Shown here piece by piece: positions 25,221 through 33,561 of a DNA stretch of 64,000 bases. Each line of letters starts with the position of its first letter. Position 1 is the stretch's first letter. Source of the stretch: Rhodococcus pseudokoreensis (GTDB lineage: Bacteria; Actinomycetota; Actinomycetes; Mycobacteriales; Mycobacteriaceae); assembly GCF_017068395.1 (NCBI RefSeq), contig NZ_CP070619.1:5332001-5396000 (forward strand), given 5' to 3'. Both the position numbers and the translations under genes were made by a program. The notes beneath the pieces are model-generated. The model had not been told where the DNA came from, searched no databases, and worked only from the letters and a program-made list of their open reading frames with translations.

Positions 25221-25639
25221 GCTACGAATTTCCCCTCGACTACAGCAAGATCCGTGAGTTCGCGCGGGCGGTCATGACCGACGACGCAGCCCACACCGGC
25301 ACCGAACCGGTGATCCCGCCGACGATGCTGACCAGCGGCCGGATGATCTGGGAACCGGCCGAGCAGTCGGGCTTCGTCAAACTCGGATTCGACCGCCGCC
25401 GGATCCTCCACGGCGAGGAGGAGTACGTATTCCACGGTCCGCTGCCCCGCGCGGGACAGACCCTGACGGCCGACACCCGCATCGGCGAGAGCTTCGAAAA
25501 GCCCGGCAAACGCGGTGGGGTGATGACGTTCGCGAAGATGATCACCGAGTTCCGGGACGACAGCGGCCGGTTGGTGGCCACCCAGAACAGCACCATCATC
25601 CAGACCGCTACCACGGGCAACTCGGAAGGGAGCAAATGA
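25217..25639 (+). CDS. MaoC-like hotdog subunit without catalytic motif
   Basis: A 140-residue single-hotdog protein of the FAS1_DH_N / HadA-like kind. It has FARAVMTDDAAHTGTEPVIPP, then LGFDRRRILHGEEEYVFHGP, PLPRAGQTLTADTRI and a C-terminal strand with MTFAKMITEFRDDSGRLVA. It lacks the Asp-x(4,5)-His hydratase motif present in the next gene. In HadAB, ChsH1-ChsH2 and similar systems the non-catalytic subunit binds the acyl chain and the other supplies the Asp-His pair, and this gene probably does the same. ATG 25217 overlaps the previous stop, and its own end overlaps the next start. The product probably forms a heterodimeric enoyl-CoA hydratase with the 25636-26055 product. Confidence 0.8.
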   Translation: MSYEFPLDYSKIREFARAVMTDDAAHTGTEPVIPPTMLTSGRMIWEPAEQSGFVKLGFDRRRILHGEEEYVFHGPLPRAGQTLTADTRIGESFEKPGKRGGVMTFAKMITEFRDDSGRLVATQNSTIIQTATTGNSEGSK

Positions 25640-26055
25640 TGACTACCGTGACGACCACACCGGTGATCGGCCACCAGGCCCCGCCGCTGACGTACCCGCC
25701 GCTGACCCGCACCGACTTCGTCAAGTACCAGGGTGCATCCGGCGACTTCCACCCGCTTCACCACGACGAGTCCTATGCACTGGAGACCGGTTTCCCGTCG
25801 GTGTTCTCGGTCGGCATGCTGCAGGCGGGCCTGCTCGCCAGCTACGTCACCGACTGGCTGGGGGTGGAGAACCTGCGCCGATTCAAGGTGCGATTCGCCG
25901 AGAAGGTCTGGCCCGGTGACGAACTGACGTGCTCGGCGAAGATCGTCGACGTCTTCGATGCCGAGGACGGACGCCGGGTGCGGATCGAGATGACCTGTGC
26001 ACGTCAGACCGGTGTGAACGCACTGGTCGGCGACGCAGAGTTCCTGCTCGACTGA
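25636..26055 (+). CDS. MaoC-family (R)-specific enoyl-CoA hydratase subunit
   Basis: A 139-residue hotdog protein carrying the hydratase-2 catalytic segment GASGDFHPLHHDESYA, with Asp and His as base and acid. The continuation FSVGMLQAGLLASYVTDWLG is the long helix of the fold, followed by FAEKVWPGDELTCSAKIVD. It adds water to trans-2-enoyl-CoA to give (3R)-hydroxyacyl-CoA. Its small size and the overlapping partner gene suggest a heterodimer or heterotetramer rather than a double-hotdog monomer. Two ATG codons (25636 and 25639) overlap the partner's stop, with AAGGGAGC just upstream. The R-hydroxy product fits the HSD17B4-like dehydrogenase at 24318. Confidence 0.86.
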   Translation: MMTTVTTTPVIGHQAPPLTYPPLTRTDFVKYQGASGDFHPLHHDESYALETGFPSVFSVGMLQAGLLASYVTDWLGVENLRRFKVRFAEKVWPGDELTCSAKIVDVFDAEDGRRVRIEMTCARQTGVNALVGDAEFLLD

Positions 26056-26114
26056 CCACGGTTCGCGCCGCGCACCCGACCCCACCGACACAACTGCCGA
26101 GGAGTACGTGATCC

Positions 26115-27626
26115 ATGCACCTGACACACCTGTTGCACAAGGCGGTTCAGCAACAACCCCGGCGACCGCTGACCGTGTACGGTGCACGCGAACGCACCGC
26201 CGGTCAGGTCGCCGAGCGCGTGGCGCACCTGGCCGGTGCGTTGCGGGAGCAGGGGGTGCAACCGGGAGACCGGGTGTGCATTCTCGCATTCAACTCGGAC
26301 CGCTACTTCGAGGCACTGATGGCCACCTGGTGGCTCGGTGGGGTGGTCACCCTCCTCAACTGCCGCTGGTCCCCGCGAGAGGTCGCCGATGCCGTCGCCG
26401 ATGTGGGCAGTCGTTGCATCCTCGTCGACGACGACTGCATGCCGCTGATCGCCGGCCTGGAAACAGGCCCCGTGATCGTCCACGTCGGTGACGGCCCGGC
26501 ACCCGCCGGCACGGTCGGCTACGAGGATCTCATCGCGGCCGGCCCGGCGGTGGACGACGTGCGGGCCGACGGCGACACCCTCGCCGCCCTCATCTACACC
26601 GGCGGCACCACCGGCACAGCGAAAGCCGCCATGCATTCCCACCGCTCACTGTCCACCTCCATCCTCGGCAGCATGGGGTACGCCCGATCCAGCGAACCGG
26701 ACGGCTCCACACTCGTGATGGCCCCGCTGTTCCACATCGCGGCGCTGCTCGGCATGATGGCGCAGGCCCTCGTCGGCGGCACCCTGGTGTTCGCGAATCG
26801 GTTCGAACCGGGCGAAGTGCTGCGACTGCTCGGTAGGCACCGTGTCACGACCATGACCTCGACCCCGGGCATGCTGCAACTGCTGCACACCCACCCCGAT
26901 TTCCCCACCGCCGACACGACTTCGATCTCCACGATCGTCTACGGGGCGGCTCCGATGCCCGAAGCCGTCCTCACCCGGGCGATGGCGGCCTTCCCGAACG
27001 CCCAGTTCGTGCAGGGCTACGGGATGACGGAAACCGCCGTCATCGCCTCACTGCTCGGTATCGACCACCGAGTCGGGGGACCCCGCCTGAAGTCGGCCGG
27101 CCGCGCCACGCTGCACGCACAGATCATCATCGGCGACGAAGCGGGACACGAGGTTCCCCGCGGGACCGTCGGGGAGATCCTCACCCGCGGCGACAACATC
27201 ATGCTCGGGTATTGGAACCGGCCCGGGGAAACCGCGGCGGCGTTGCGCGGTGGATGGCTGCACACCGGCGACCTCGCCTACATGGACGACGAGGGTTACC
27301 TCTTCATCGTCGACCGGGCGAAGGACATGATCATCACCGGTGGCGAGAACGTCTATTCGACGGAGGTCGAGAACGCGATCTGTCACCACCCTGCGGTCCT
27401 GCGCTGCGCCGTGATCGGCGTTCCGGACGAGCAATGGGGGGAGCGCGTCCACGCGATCATCGTCCCGGCGCCCGGGCGGAGCGTCACGATCGAGGCCATC
27501 CGTGCACACGTCAAGACCAGCCTCTCCGGCTTCAAAGCGCCGCGCACCATCGAACTCGTCGAGGCACTGGCCACCACCGCCACCGGCAAGGTCGACAAGC
27601 GCGCACTCCGCCACCACCACACCTGA
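26115..27626 (+). CDS. AMP-dependent acyl-CoA synthetase (FadD-like)
   Basis: A 503-residue acyl-CoA ligase. The adenylate loop is IYTGGTTGTAKAAMHSH (from about residue 160). It has FVQGYGMTETAVIASL, the hinge region FIVDRAKDMIITGGENVYSTEVE and the C-terminal catalytic lysine in TTATGKVDKRALR (K492). It is the only ligase in the 18367-29708 module and should activate the imported acid. ATG 26115 has GAGGAG about 10 bases upstream, and the product starts MHLTHLLHKAVQQ. It is shorter and only distantly like the ligase at 3789-5426. The substrate is not visible. Confidence 0.88.
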   Translation: MHLTHLLHKAVQQQPRRPLTVYGARERTAGQVAERVAHLAGALREQGVQPGDRVCILAFNSDRYFEALMATWWLGGVVTLLNCRWSPREVADAVADVGSRCILVDDDCMPLIAGLETGPVIVHVGDGPAPAGTVGYEDLIAAGPAVDDVRADGDTLAALIYTGGTTGTAKAAMHSHRSLSTSILGSMGYARSSEPDGSTLVMAPLFHIAALLGMMAQALVGGTLVFANRFEPGEVLRLLGRHRVTTMTSTPGMLQLLHTHPDFPTADTTSISTIVYGAAPMPEAVLTRAMAAFPNAQFVQGYGMTETAVIASLLGIDHRVGGPRLKSAGRATLHAQIIIGDEAGHEVPRGTVGEILTRGDNIMLGYWNRPGETAAALRGGWLHTGDLAYMDDEGYLFIVDRAKDMIITGGENVYSTEVENAICHHPAVLRCAVIGVPDEQWGERVHAIIVPAPGRSVTIEAIRAHVKTSLSGFKAPRTIELVEALATTATGKVDKRALRHHHT

Positions 27627-27658
27627 GGAGCCGACGTCGTCGGCCGAGGAGCTTTCCC

Positions 27659-28810
27659 ATGAAGCGCACAATTTTCAACGACGAGCATCACGACTTCCGA
27701 AGAATGTTCCGGAATTTTCTGGACCGGGAGGTGGTGCCCGAGTTCCCCAAGTGGGAGCAACAGGGTTTCGCACCGCACGAGTTCTACCGCAAGCTCGGGG
27801 CATTGGGCGTGATGGGTTTCGACATCCCGGTCGAGTACGGCGGAGCCGGGCCCACCAGCTATAAATTCATCACCATCATGACCGAAGAAGCCGCCCTCGC
27901 CGGTGTCTCCCTCGGAAACTACGGCGTCACAACCGGAATCGTCCTGCCGTACCTGCTGAAGTTGGCCGACGACGAGCAGAAGCGGCGCTGGCTGACCGGC
28001 TGCGCCGCCGGCGAGACGGTGCTGGCGGTGGCGATGACCGAGCCCGGCACCGGATCCGACCTCGCCGCCATCCGCACCACCGCGCGGCGCGACGGCGACC
28101 ACTACATCCTCAACGGTGCAAAAACGTTCATCACCAACGGATCCCAGTCCGACCTCATGGTCGTGGTGGCGCGCACCGCTCCCGTGGACGCCGACGATCG
28201 GCGGGGTGGTCTGTCCCTGTTCGTCGTCGACACCACTTCGGACGGTTTCGAGGTCGGCCGCCGACTCGACAAGATCGGCCTGAAATTCAGCGACACCTGT
28301 GAGGTGTCGTTCAGCGACGTCCGGGTTCCCGCGTCCGATCTGCTCGGCGAGGAAGGCGCCGCGTTCTCCTACCTCGGTAACAACCTGCCCCGCGAGCGCC
28401 TCGCCATCGCGGCGGGCGGGTGTGCCACCGCCCGCGCTGCGATCGAGCACACCCTCGCGTACACCCGTGACCGGCAGGTGTTCGGCAAACCCGTCGCCGC
28501 GTTTCAGAACACCAAGTTCGTGCTCGCCGAATGCGCGGCCGAACTCGAGGCAGCCCAGTCCATGGTCGACCAGGCGATCGAACTCGACGACGCGCACCAA
28601 CTGTCCGCCGTCGACGCCGCCCACTGCAAACTGTTCAGCACCGAGATGGCCGGCCGCGTCATCGACAAATGCCTGCAACTGCACGGCGGCTACGGATACA
28701 TCCTCGAATACCCGATCGCCCGCCTGTATGCCGACACCCGGGTATCGCGGATCTACGGCGGCACAAGCGAAGTGATGAAAACGATCATCGCCAAGTCTCT
28801 CGGACTGTAG
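27659..28810 (+). CDS. Acyl-CoA dehydrogenase (FadE), LCAD/IVD-type base
   Basis: A 383-residue acyl-CoA dehydrogenase closely resembling the 20690-21844 product over its whole length. FAD motifs are AMTEPGTGSDLAAIRT and GAKTFITNGSQ. The catalytic base is predicted as E246 in NLPRERLAIA, with Gly at the MCAD base position (YGGTSEVMK). It ends LHGGYGYILEYPIARLYADTR. The duplication suggests two successive dehydrogenations on related acyl-CoAs of different length within one module. ATG 27659 has GAGGAG about 8 bases upstream. It follows the ligase by 32 bases and its stop is next to the Shine-Dalgarno of tesB. Confidence 0.92.
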   Translation: MKRTIFNDEHHDFRRMFRNFLDREVVPEFPKWEQQGFAPHEFYRKLGALGVMGFDIPVEYGGAGPTSYKFITIMTEEAALAGVSLGNYGVTTGIVLPYLLKLADDEQKRRWLTGCAAGETVLAVAMTEPGTGSDLAAIRTTARRDGDHYILNGAKTFITNGSQSDLMVVVARTAPVDADDRRGGLSLFVVDTTSDGFEVGRRLDKIGLKFSDTCEVSFSDVRVPASDLLGEEGAAFSYLGNNLPRERLAIAAGGCATARAAIEHTLAYTRDRQVFGKPVAAFQNTKFVLAECAAELEAAQSMVDQAIELDDAHQLSAVDAAHCKLFSTEMAGRVIDKCLQLHGGYGYILEYPIARLYADTRVSRIYGGTSEVMKTIIAKSLGL

Positions 28811-28823
28811 GAGACGACACGTC

Positions 28824-29708
28824 ATGCACGACGTCCTGCACCTCGACAATCCACACCCGAACACGTTTCTCGGCATCTGTTCCGCCGGCGGCCGCGGCCG
28901 GGCCTACGGCGGGCACATCGCGGCGCAGGCGTTGCTCGCCGCGCACCGCACCGTGGCACCCGACCGGGCCGTGCACTCACTGCACGGCTACTTCCTCAGC
29001 ATGGGGCGCCCCGGCGAACCGGTGCAGTACGACGTGCACCCCGTGCGCGAAGGCGGCACCTACGCGTTGCGGCAGGTGAGCGCACGCCAGCACGGAAACG
29101 AAATATTCACGCTCACAGCATCCTTCAAGACGCCGGAGACAGACACGGACCGGCACGTGCAAATGCCACCGGCGCCCGACCCGGCGACGCTGCCCCCGCG
29201 CAGCGCGGCTGCGGACCGGTTGTGGTCCGGCATCGACCCCTCCTCACCGATCCGGCGAGTGGTGGACGTACGTCCCGTCCAGGGAGACACCGACGACGAC
29301 ATCGGTACCGTCGACCACGGCGGGCAACGCCGGCGCATGTGGTTCCGGATCCGCCCGGACCTGCCGGACGATCCCGCCCTGCATGCCGCGGCGTTGACGT
29401 ACTGCTCCGATCTGACGGTGGCCCGCACGGCCGCGCTCGGACACCTCCGCGCCACCGGGACGGCAGGCACCCCGGCACAGACCCTGTACCTCGCCTCACT
29501 CGATCACGCGATCTGGTTTCACCGGCCCTGCCGCGCCGACGACTGGCTCCTGTTCGTCCACCACAGCCCGACCTCCGGTGACGGCCGAGGACTGACCACC
29601 GCTCAGGTGTGGACCCGCGACGGCGCCCTGGTCGCCACCGTCAACCAGGAGGTGCTTCTCCGTTCGCGTCGACCGACTACGTCGCCGGCACCTGTGCTGG
29701 TCCCGTAA
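28824..29708 (+). CDS. tesB: Acyl-CoA thioesterase II (TesB-like)
   Basis: A 294-residue double-hotdog thioesterase. The N-terminal hotdog has RAYGGHIAAQALLAAHRTV, HSLHGYFLSMGRPGEPVQYDV, and EGGTYALRQVSARQHGNEIF. The second hotdog has the catalytic Asp segment YLASLDHAIWFHRP and TAQVWTRDGALVATVNQE. TesB enzymes hydrolyse medium- and long-chain acyl-CoA to the free acid and CoA. In a catabolic module this can relieve CoA trapping when an intermediate stalls. ATG 28824 with GGAG overlapping the previous stop. The last 32 bases overlap the convergent tandem TetR gene. Confidence 0.9.
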   Translation: MHDVLHLDNPHPNTFLGICSAGGRGRAYGGHIAAQALLAAHRTVAPDRAVHSLHGYFLSMGRPGEPVQYDVHPVREGGTYALRQVSARQHGNEIFTLTASFKTPETDTDRHVQMPPAPDPATLPPRSAAADRLWSGIDPSSPIRRVVDVRPVQGDTDDDIGTVDHGGQRRRMWFRIRPDLPDDPALHAAALTYCSDLTVARTAALGHLRATGTAGTPAQTLYLASLDHAIWFHRPCRADDWLLFVHHSPTSGDGRGLTTAQVWTRDGALVATVNQEVLLRSRRPTTSPAPVLVP

Positions 29709-30924
29709 CGGCGGCAAAGTCGTCCGGTGCCGAGGTGTCGAGCAACATGGCCGTGCCGATCTCGGCGAGCCGATCCGCCAGATCGGCGCGACTGCGGAAA
29801 CGGCCGGTTCGGGCGGCGTTGGCGACGACGGTCATCACCGCGCTGATCGTGATCAGCGCCTGCGCCTCGTCCAGTCCGGGGCGGACCGCGTCGAGGACCC
29901 GCGCCCACAGATCGAGGTAGTCACGCTGCTCCTGCACGCAGGCCCTGCGGACGTTGTCCGGGAGGTGGCTGAGTTCGGTGGCCATCACGCCGATCAGATG
30001 ATCGTCCTCGAGCACGAAGGCGATATGTGCGCCCAATAGGTACGTGAGCGCCTGCCGCGGGTCGCCGGCACGCGTCAAGGCTTGGCGGGCGGCCAGGGCC
30101 CGGCGATCGAAACCGCGGGTGATCGCCGTGACGAGGAGATCGATCTTCGCGTCGAAGTGGTTGTACACGTTGGGACCGCTCATCCCGCACGCCTCACCGA
30201 TGTCCTCGTTGTTCACGGTGTGATAGCCGCGTTCGTCGAAGAGCCGGGTCGCTTCGGTCACCAGTTGTTCTCGCCGCGACAAGGGAATCGCCATTCCCGC
30301 GTCCGGTCGGACCGCATCCGGTGCGCCGGTGCCCAGGGGACACCGTGCGACGCGTTCGGACAGTCCGAGCAGGAGCGCTTCCATGCGGCGGCGCGGCAAC
30401 GTGAAGCGGTGGCCCGAGACACTGCCGAACACGGCCAGGACCGACACCCCGAGCAACTCGCAGTCGGCGGCGGACAGGTCCGCCCGGTCGCCGGCAACCA
30501 ACCGGGACACCCGGGAGGTCACCTCTCGCAGCCGGGTACGCAACTCCGCCCGCGGTTCGTCCCCCAGGTAGCGCGCCTCGCGCTGCCACAGCACGGGAAG
30601 ACCCCGGCGTCCTGTCGACGTCACCGACAGCGTCGACAACAGCGAGTCCAGGTCCGTCGCACCGTCCACCGATTCCTGGAGGGAATCCAGGCCGGCGAGA
30701 ACGGCGTAATACAGCAGGTCGTGCTTGTTCCGGTAATGGCGGTACAGGGCGGACGCCGCGATGTCGACCTTGGTGGTGACGTCGGCGACCGATACATTGT
30801 GGTAGCCCTGCTCGCGGAACAGTTCACTCGCGGCAGCGAGGATTTGCTGCTTGCGGTCGCGAGGCCGACGAGTAGCCACAATCGGTCCCTTCCCGAAATC
30901 CTCCGATATTGATGTCATATCCAT
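29677..30924 (-). CDS. Tandem TetR-family regulator (two TetR units, Mce3R-like layout)
   Basis: A 415-residue protein with two complete TetR repeats. The first helix-turn-helix is at residues 24-71 (QQILAAASELFREQGYHNVS, then ALYRHYRNKHDLLYYAV). The second is at 217-262 (EQLVTEATRLFDERGYHTVN, then NVYNHFDAKIDLLVTAI). Each is followed by its own helical ligand domain. Mycobacterial Mce3R has the same two-in-one layout and represses lipid-metabolism operons. A single chain can bind DNA as an intramolecular pseudo-dimer. The gene is convergent with the beta-oxidation module and overlaps tesB by 32 bases, so it is a likely local regulator of it. The start is ATG 30924; ATG 30918 is an alternative. 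Confidence 0.9.
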   Translation of the reverse strand: MDMTSISEDFGKGPIVATRRPRDRKQQILAAASELFREQGYHNVSVADVTTKVDIAASALYRHYRNKHDLLYYAVLAGLDSLQESVDGATDLDSLLSTLSVTSTGRRGLPVLWQREARYLGDEPRAELRTRLREVTSRVSRLVAGDRADLSAADCELLGVSVLAVFGSVSGHRFTLPRRRMEALLLGLSERVARCPLGTGAPDAVRPDAGMAIPLSRREQLVTEATRLFDERGYHTVNNEDIGEACGMSGPNVYNHFDAKIDLLVTAITRGFDRRALAARQALTRAGDPRQALTYLLGAHIAFVLEDDHLIGVMATELSHLPDNVRRACVQEQRDYLDLWARVLDAVRPGLDEAQALITISAVMTVVANAARTGRFRSRADLADRLAEIGTAMLLDTSAPDDFAAVTGPAQVPAT

Positions 30925-31027
30925 TATTGCACTTTCACAAGCTCGGGCGAACTGCGATGTGTTGACCGGTTAGCAACGTTGGCATTGGTTATGCGGGGTT
31001 CCCGGTGTCCGGTCGTGAGCCCGGCGT

Positions 31028-32116
31028 CTACATCTCCAGCGGGATGTGCTCGGCTGCGGTGCCGTCCGGGTGGAGCAGCTGCCCCATGCGTTTGACGGTG
31101 CGCAGGGTCACGGTGCGTGCGGTGATGGTCAGGCCCGGGATCCGCTCACCGAAGTGACCCTCGAGCCGGGCGATCTCCTCCGCCGAGCGGGACCACACGG
31201 ACACGAGAAGGTTGCAGTTCCCGGTCACCGCGGCGCACAGGCGCACGTCGGGGAGGGCGGAGAGCTCGCGGGCGGCGTCGTCGAGACGTTCGGCAGGCAC
31301 ATTCAGCCGGTAGGTGGCGAGCAGCCGCCAGCCCGCGAGTTGCTGGGTGAAGTCGCAACGGAAGAGGATTTCGCCCTGGCGGATCATCCGCTGTAGCCGG
31401 CGCCGCGCGGTCGGCTCGGCGATGCCGGTGACGGCGGCGAGTTCGGCGTAACTGCGGCGGCCGTCACCGCCGAGTTCCCGGAGCAGGACGAGGTCCGGGC
31501 TCGACGACGTATCCGGGTGCGTCCACGCCGGACGCGTGCCGAGTTGGGCGCGCTGGTCCCTGTCCAATGCGCGCACGCGCCAACTGCTGCCCTCCCGGTA
31601 CCCGCGCAGAGACACCCGGGTGTTCACCGACAGCGCCCCGTCGTGCGCGCCGAGGTCGTGACTGAGGAAGCGTGCGAGCGCGGCAGGTCCGCGCGTCACG
31701 ACGCTGAGGAACAGATCGAAGTCTCCCGCTACCTGCTCGAGGCTGAACACCCGTGGATCGGCGACGAGCTGGTCGATCAGTGGCTCGATCGCGCCGGGGC
31801 TGCAGCGGACTTCCACGTACGCGACGCAATGATCGTCCGACGGCGCCGGGTACGCGGTGACCCAGGACAGCCCGTGTTCCGTCAGGCGGTGCCAGCGGCG
31901 GGCCGCGGTGGTCGCCCCGATGCCGAGCGCGGTGCCGACCTGCGACCAGGGGGCGCGTGGACTGGTCTGCAGGGCATCGATCAGGGCCAGGTCCAGCTCG
32001 TCGAACGGTGGACGCCCACCCGTCGACAATTCCTCGTCGCCGCCGCGGCTGTCGGATTCCTGCGTGTCGGACGGTGTGGTGACGGAATCCTGCGTATTCG
32101 TTCTCGTGACCCTCAT
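31028..32116 (-). CDS. Tandem Lrp/AsnC-family regulator
   Basis: A 362-residue protein with two AsnC-like units. The first (after a 40-residue polar N-terminus) has DLALIDALQTSPRAPWSQVG and ATTAARRWHRLTEHG. The second has PDLVLLRELGGDGRRSYAEL and EPTARRRLQRMIRQGEI. Each is followed by an alpha-beta RAM-like domain (VRCSPGAIEPLIDQLVADPRV; NVPAERLDDAARELSALPDV). It faces away from the MFS/M20 pair at 32260 with 143 bases between. It probably senses an amino acid or related compound and controls that pair. Start ATG 32116; the N-terminal part is low in order (TQDSVTTPSDTQESDSRGG). Confidence 0.88.
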   Translation of the reverse strand: MRVTRTNTQDSVTTPSDTQESDSRGGDEELSTGGRPPFDELDLALIDALQTSPRAPWSQVGTALGIGATTAARRWHRLTEHGLSWVTAYPAPSDDHCVAYVEVRCSPGAIEPLIDQLVADPRVFSLEQVAGDFDLFLSVVTRGPAALARFLSHDLGAHDGALSVNTRVSLRGYREGSSWRVRALDRDQRAQLGTRPAWTHPDTSSSPDLVLLRELGGDGRRSYAELAAVTGIAEPTARRRLQRMIRQGEILFRCDFTQQLAGWRLLATYRLNVPAERLDDAARELSALPDVRLCAAVTGNCNLLVSVWSRSAEEIARLEGHFGERIPGLTITARTVTLRTVKRMGQLLHPDGTAAEHIPLEM

Positions 32117-32259
32117 GGTTCCTAGTCTTCACCCAGTGCGCGGCGGCCGTTGTCGGAGGCGGTGTCCGCAGCATCGTCAGAACCGGCACGGCGAGGCCTG
32201 TGCCGAGGCGTCGACTTGGTGTGTCGGTGACTCGCCGACCCTGTCATCCGGGAGAAACT

Positions 32260-33561
32260 GTGAAACATCCACCAGAAGCGCACCGCACCGCCGCCGATCG
32301 GACCCCGCTGGACCGGGCCGCGCGGATCACGGTGATTCTTCTGTTCGCCGCGTGGGTCGTCGACTACATCGATCGCCTCGCCATCAATCTCGCGCTGCCC
32401 TCGATCGGTGCGGAGTTCGGTCTCGGCCACGCTCAACAGGGCATGGTCATCTCCGCGTTCTTCCTCTCCTACGCGCTGTGCCAGATCCCCGGCGGACTGC
32501 TCGCCGACCGGTTCGGTTCGCGACGGGTGGTCTGCTGGTCACTGCTGATCTGGTCCCTGTTCACTGCCTTGACCGGGACTGCCTGGGCGTTCGCCGTGCT
32601 GCTGGCGATTCGGTTCGTGTTCGGGGTGGGACAGGGGGTGTATCCCGCGGCGGCCATGAAGGCGGTCGCCGAGCGCACCGCGCCGGGCCAGCGCATGACG
32701 GCGACCGGGTGGGCGCAGAGTTCGAACGCCTTCGGCGCGGTACTCGCCCCGCTCATCGCCGCGCCGATCATTGCCGTGTGGGGCTGGCGGATGTCGTTCT
32801 TCGCGATCGCCGGTCTCGGGGTCCTGGTCTGGGCGGCGATCCAACTGTGGCTGCCCGCCACGTTGCCGCAGTCCGATGACGCTTCACCCCGCCCGGACGC
32901 GCAGGGCGGATTGCGCACCGTTCTGGCCTCGGGCGTCATGTGGCGGTTCACGCTGATGTTCTTCGGCTACGGCATCATCGTGTGGGGCCTGAATTCCTGG
33001 ATCCCGTCCTATCTTCAGACCGAGCGCGGCATTTCGCTCACGGGGTCCGGGTTGCTGTCCGCGATACCCGCCCTGGTCGGTGGCGTCGCGATCATCGTCG
33101 GCGGCAAGCTCATCGACCGTCTCGGCGGCCGGCACCGGGTGATCGTCTTTCCCGCGATGACGGTCTGCGCGGTATGCATCCTCTTCCTGAACCGGGTGAC
33201 GTCGCTGACCGAATTCGTCGCGCTCCTGTCGCTGGCCACCGCGTCCGCCACGCTGTGCTATATGCCGATCTTCGCGATACCCCTGCGCACCCTGCCTGCC
33301 GGGCTGGTCGGCACCGGGTCGGGGATGATCAACTTCGGCGGTCAGGCCGCCGGGTTCATCACCCCGATGGTGATGGGCGCGTTGGTCGATCGCTATTCCT
33401 ACACCGCCGCGTTCGGCTTCCTCGTCGTCGGCGCCGTCCTCGCCGGCGCGTTCGCGCTGGGAACACCGCAGCGTCCCAAGACTTTCAGTGCAGCCCTTGC
33501 GTCCCGCGAGCCACAACGCCCGAACTCACCCAGCCACGACAATGTAAGGACCCCACGATGA
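32260..33561 (+). CDS. MFS transporter (anion:cation symporter-like)
   Basis: A 433-residue major facilitator with about 12 helices. Recognisable parts are WVVDYIDRLAINLALPSIG in the first helix, LCQIPGGLLADRFGSRR (motif A), RFVFGVGQGVYPAAAMKAVAE and SSNAFGAVLAPLIAAPIIA. This is the style of the ACS family that imports organic anions such as hexuronates, tartrate or aromatic acids. GTG 32260 is chosen because GGGAG lies just upstream and the protein then starts with a short polar segment before helix 1. Its stop overlaps the next ATG (ATGA). It is paired with an M20 amidohydrolase, so it may import an N-acylated amino acid. Confidence 0.87.
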   Translation: MKHPPEAHRTAADRTPLDRAARITVILLFAAWVVDYIDRLAINLALPSIGAEFGLGHAQQGMVISAFFLSYALCQIPGGLLADRFGSRRVVCWSLLIWSLFTALTGTAWAFAVLLAIRFVFGVGQGVYPAAAMKAVAERTAPGQRMTATGWAQSSNAFGAVLAPLIAAPIIAVWGWRMSFFAIAGLGVLVWAAIQLWLPATLPQSDDASPRPDAQGGLRTVLASGVMWRFTLMFFGYGIIVWGLNSWIPSYLQTERGISLTGSGLLSAIPALVGGVAIIVGGKLIDRLGGRHRVIVFPAMTVCAVCILFLNRVTSLTEFVALLSLATASATLCYMPIFAIPLRTLPAGLVGTGSGMINFGGQAAGFITPMVMGALVDRYSYTAAFGFLVVGAVLAGAFALGTPQRPKTFSAALASREPQRPNSPSHDNVRTPR

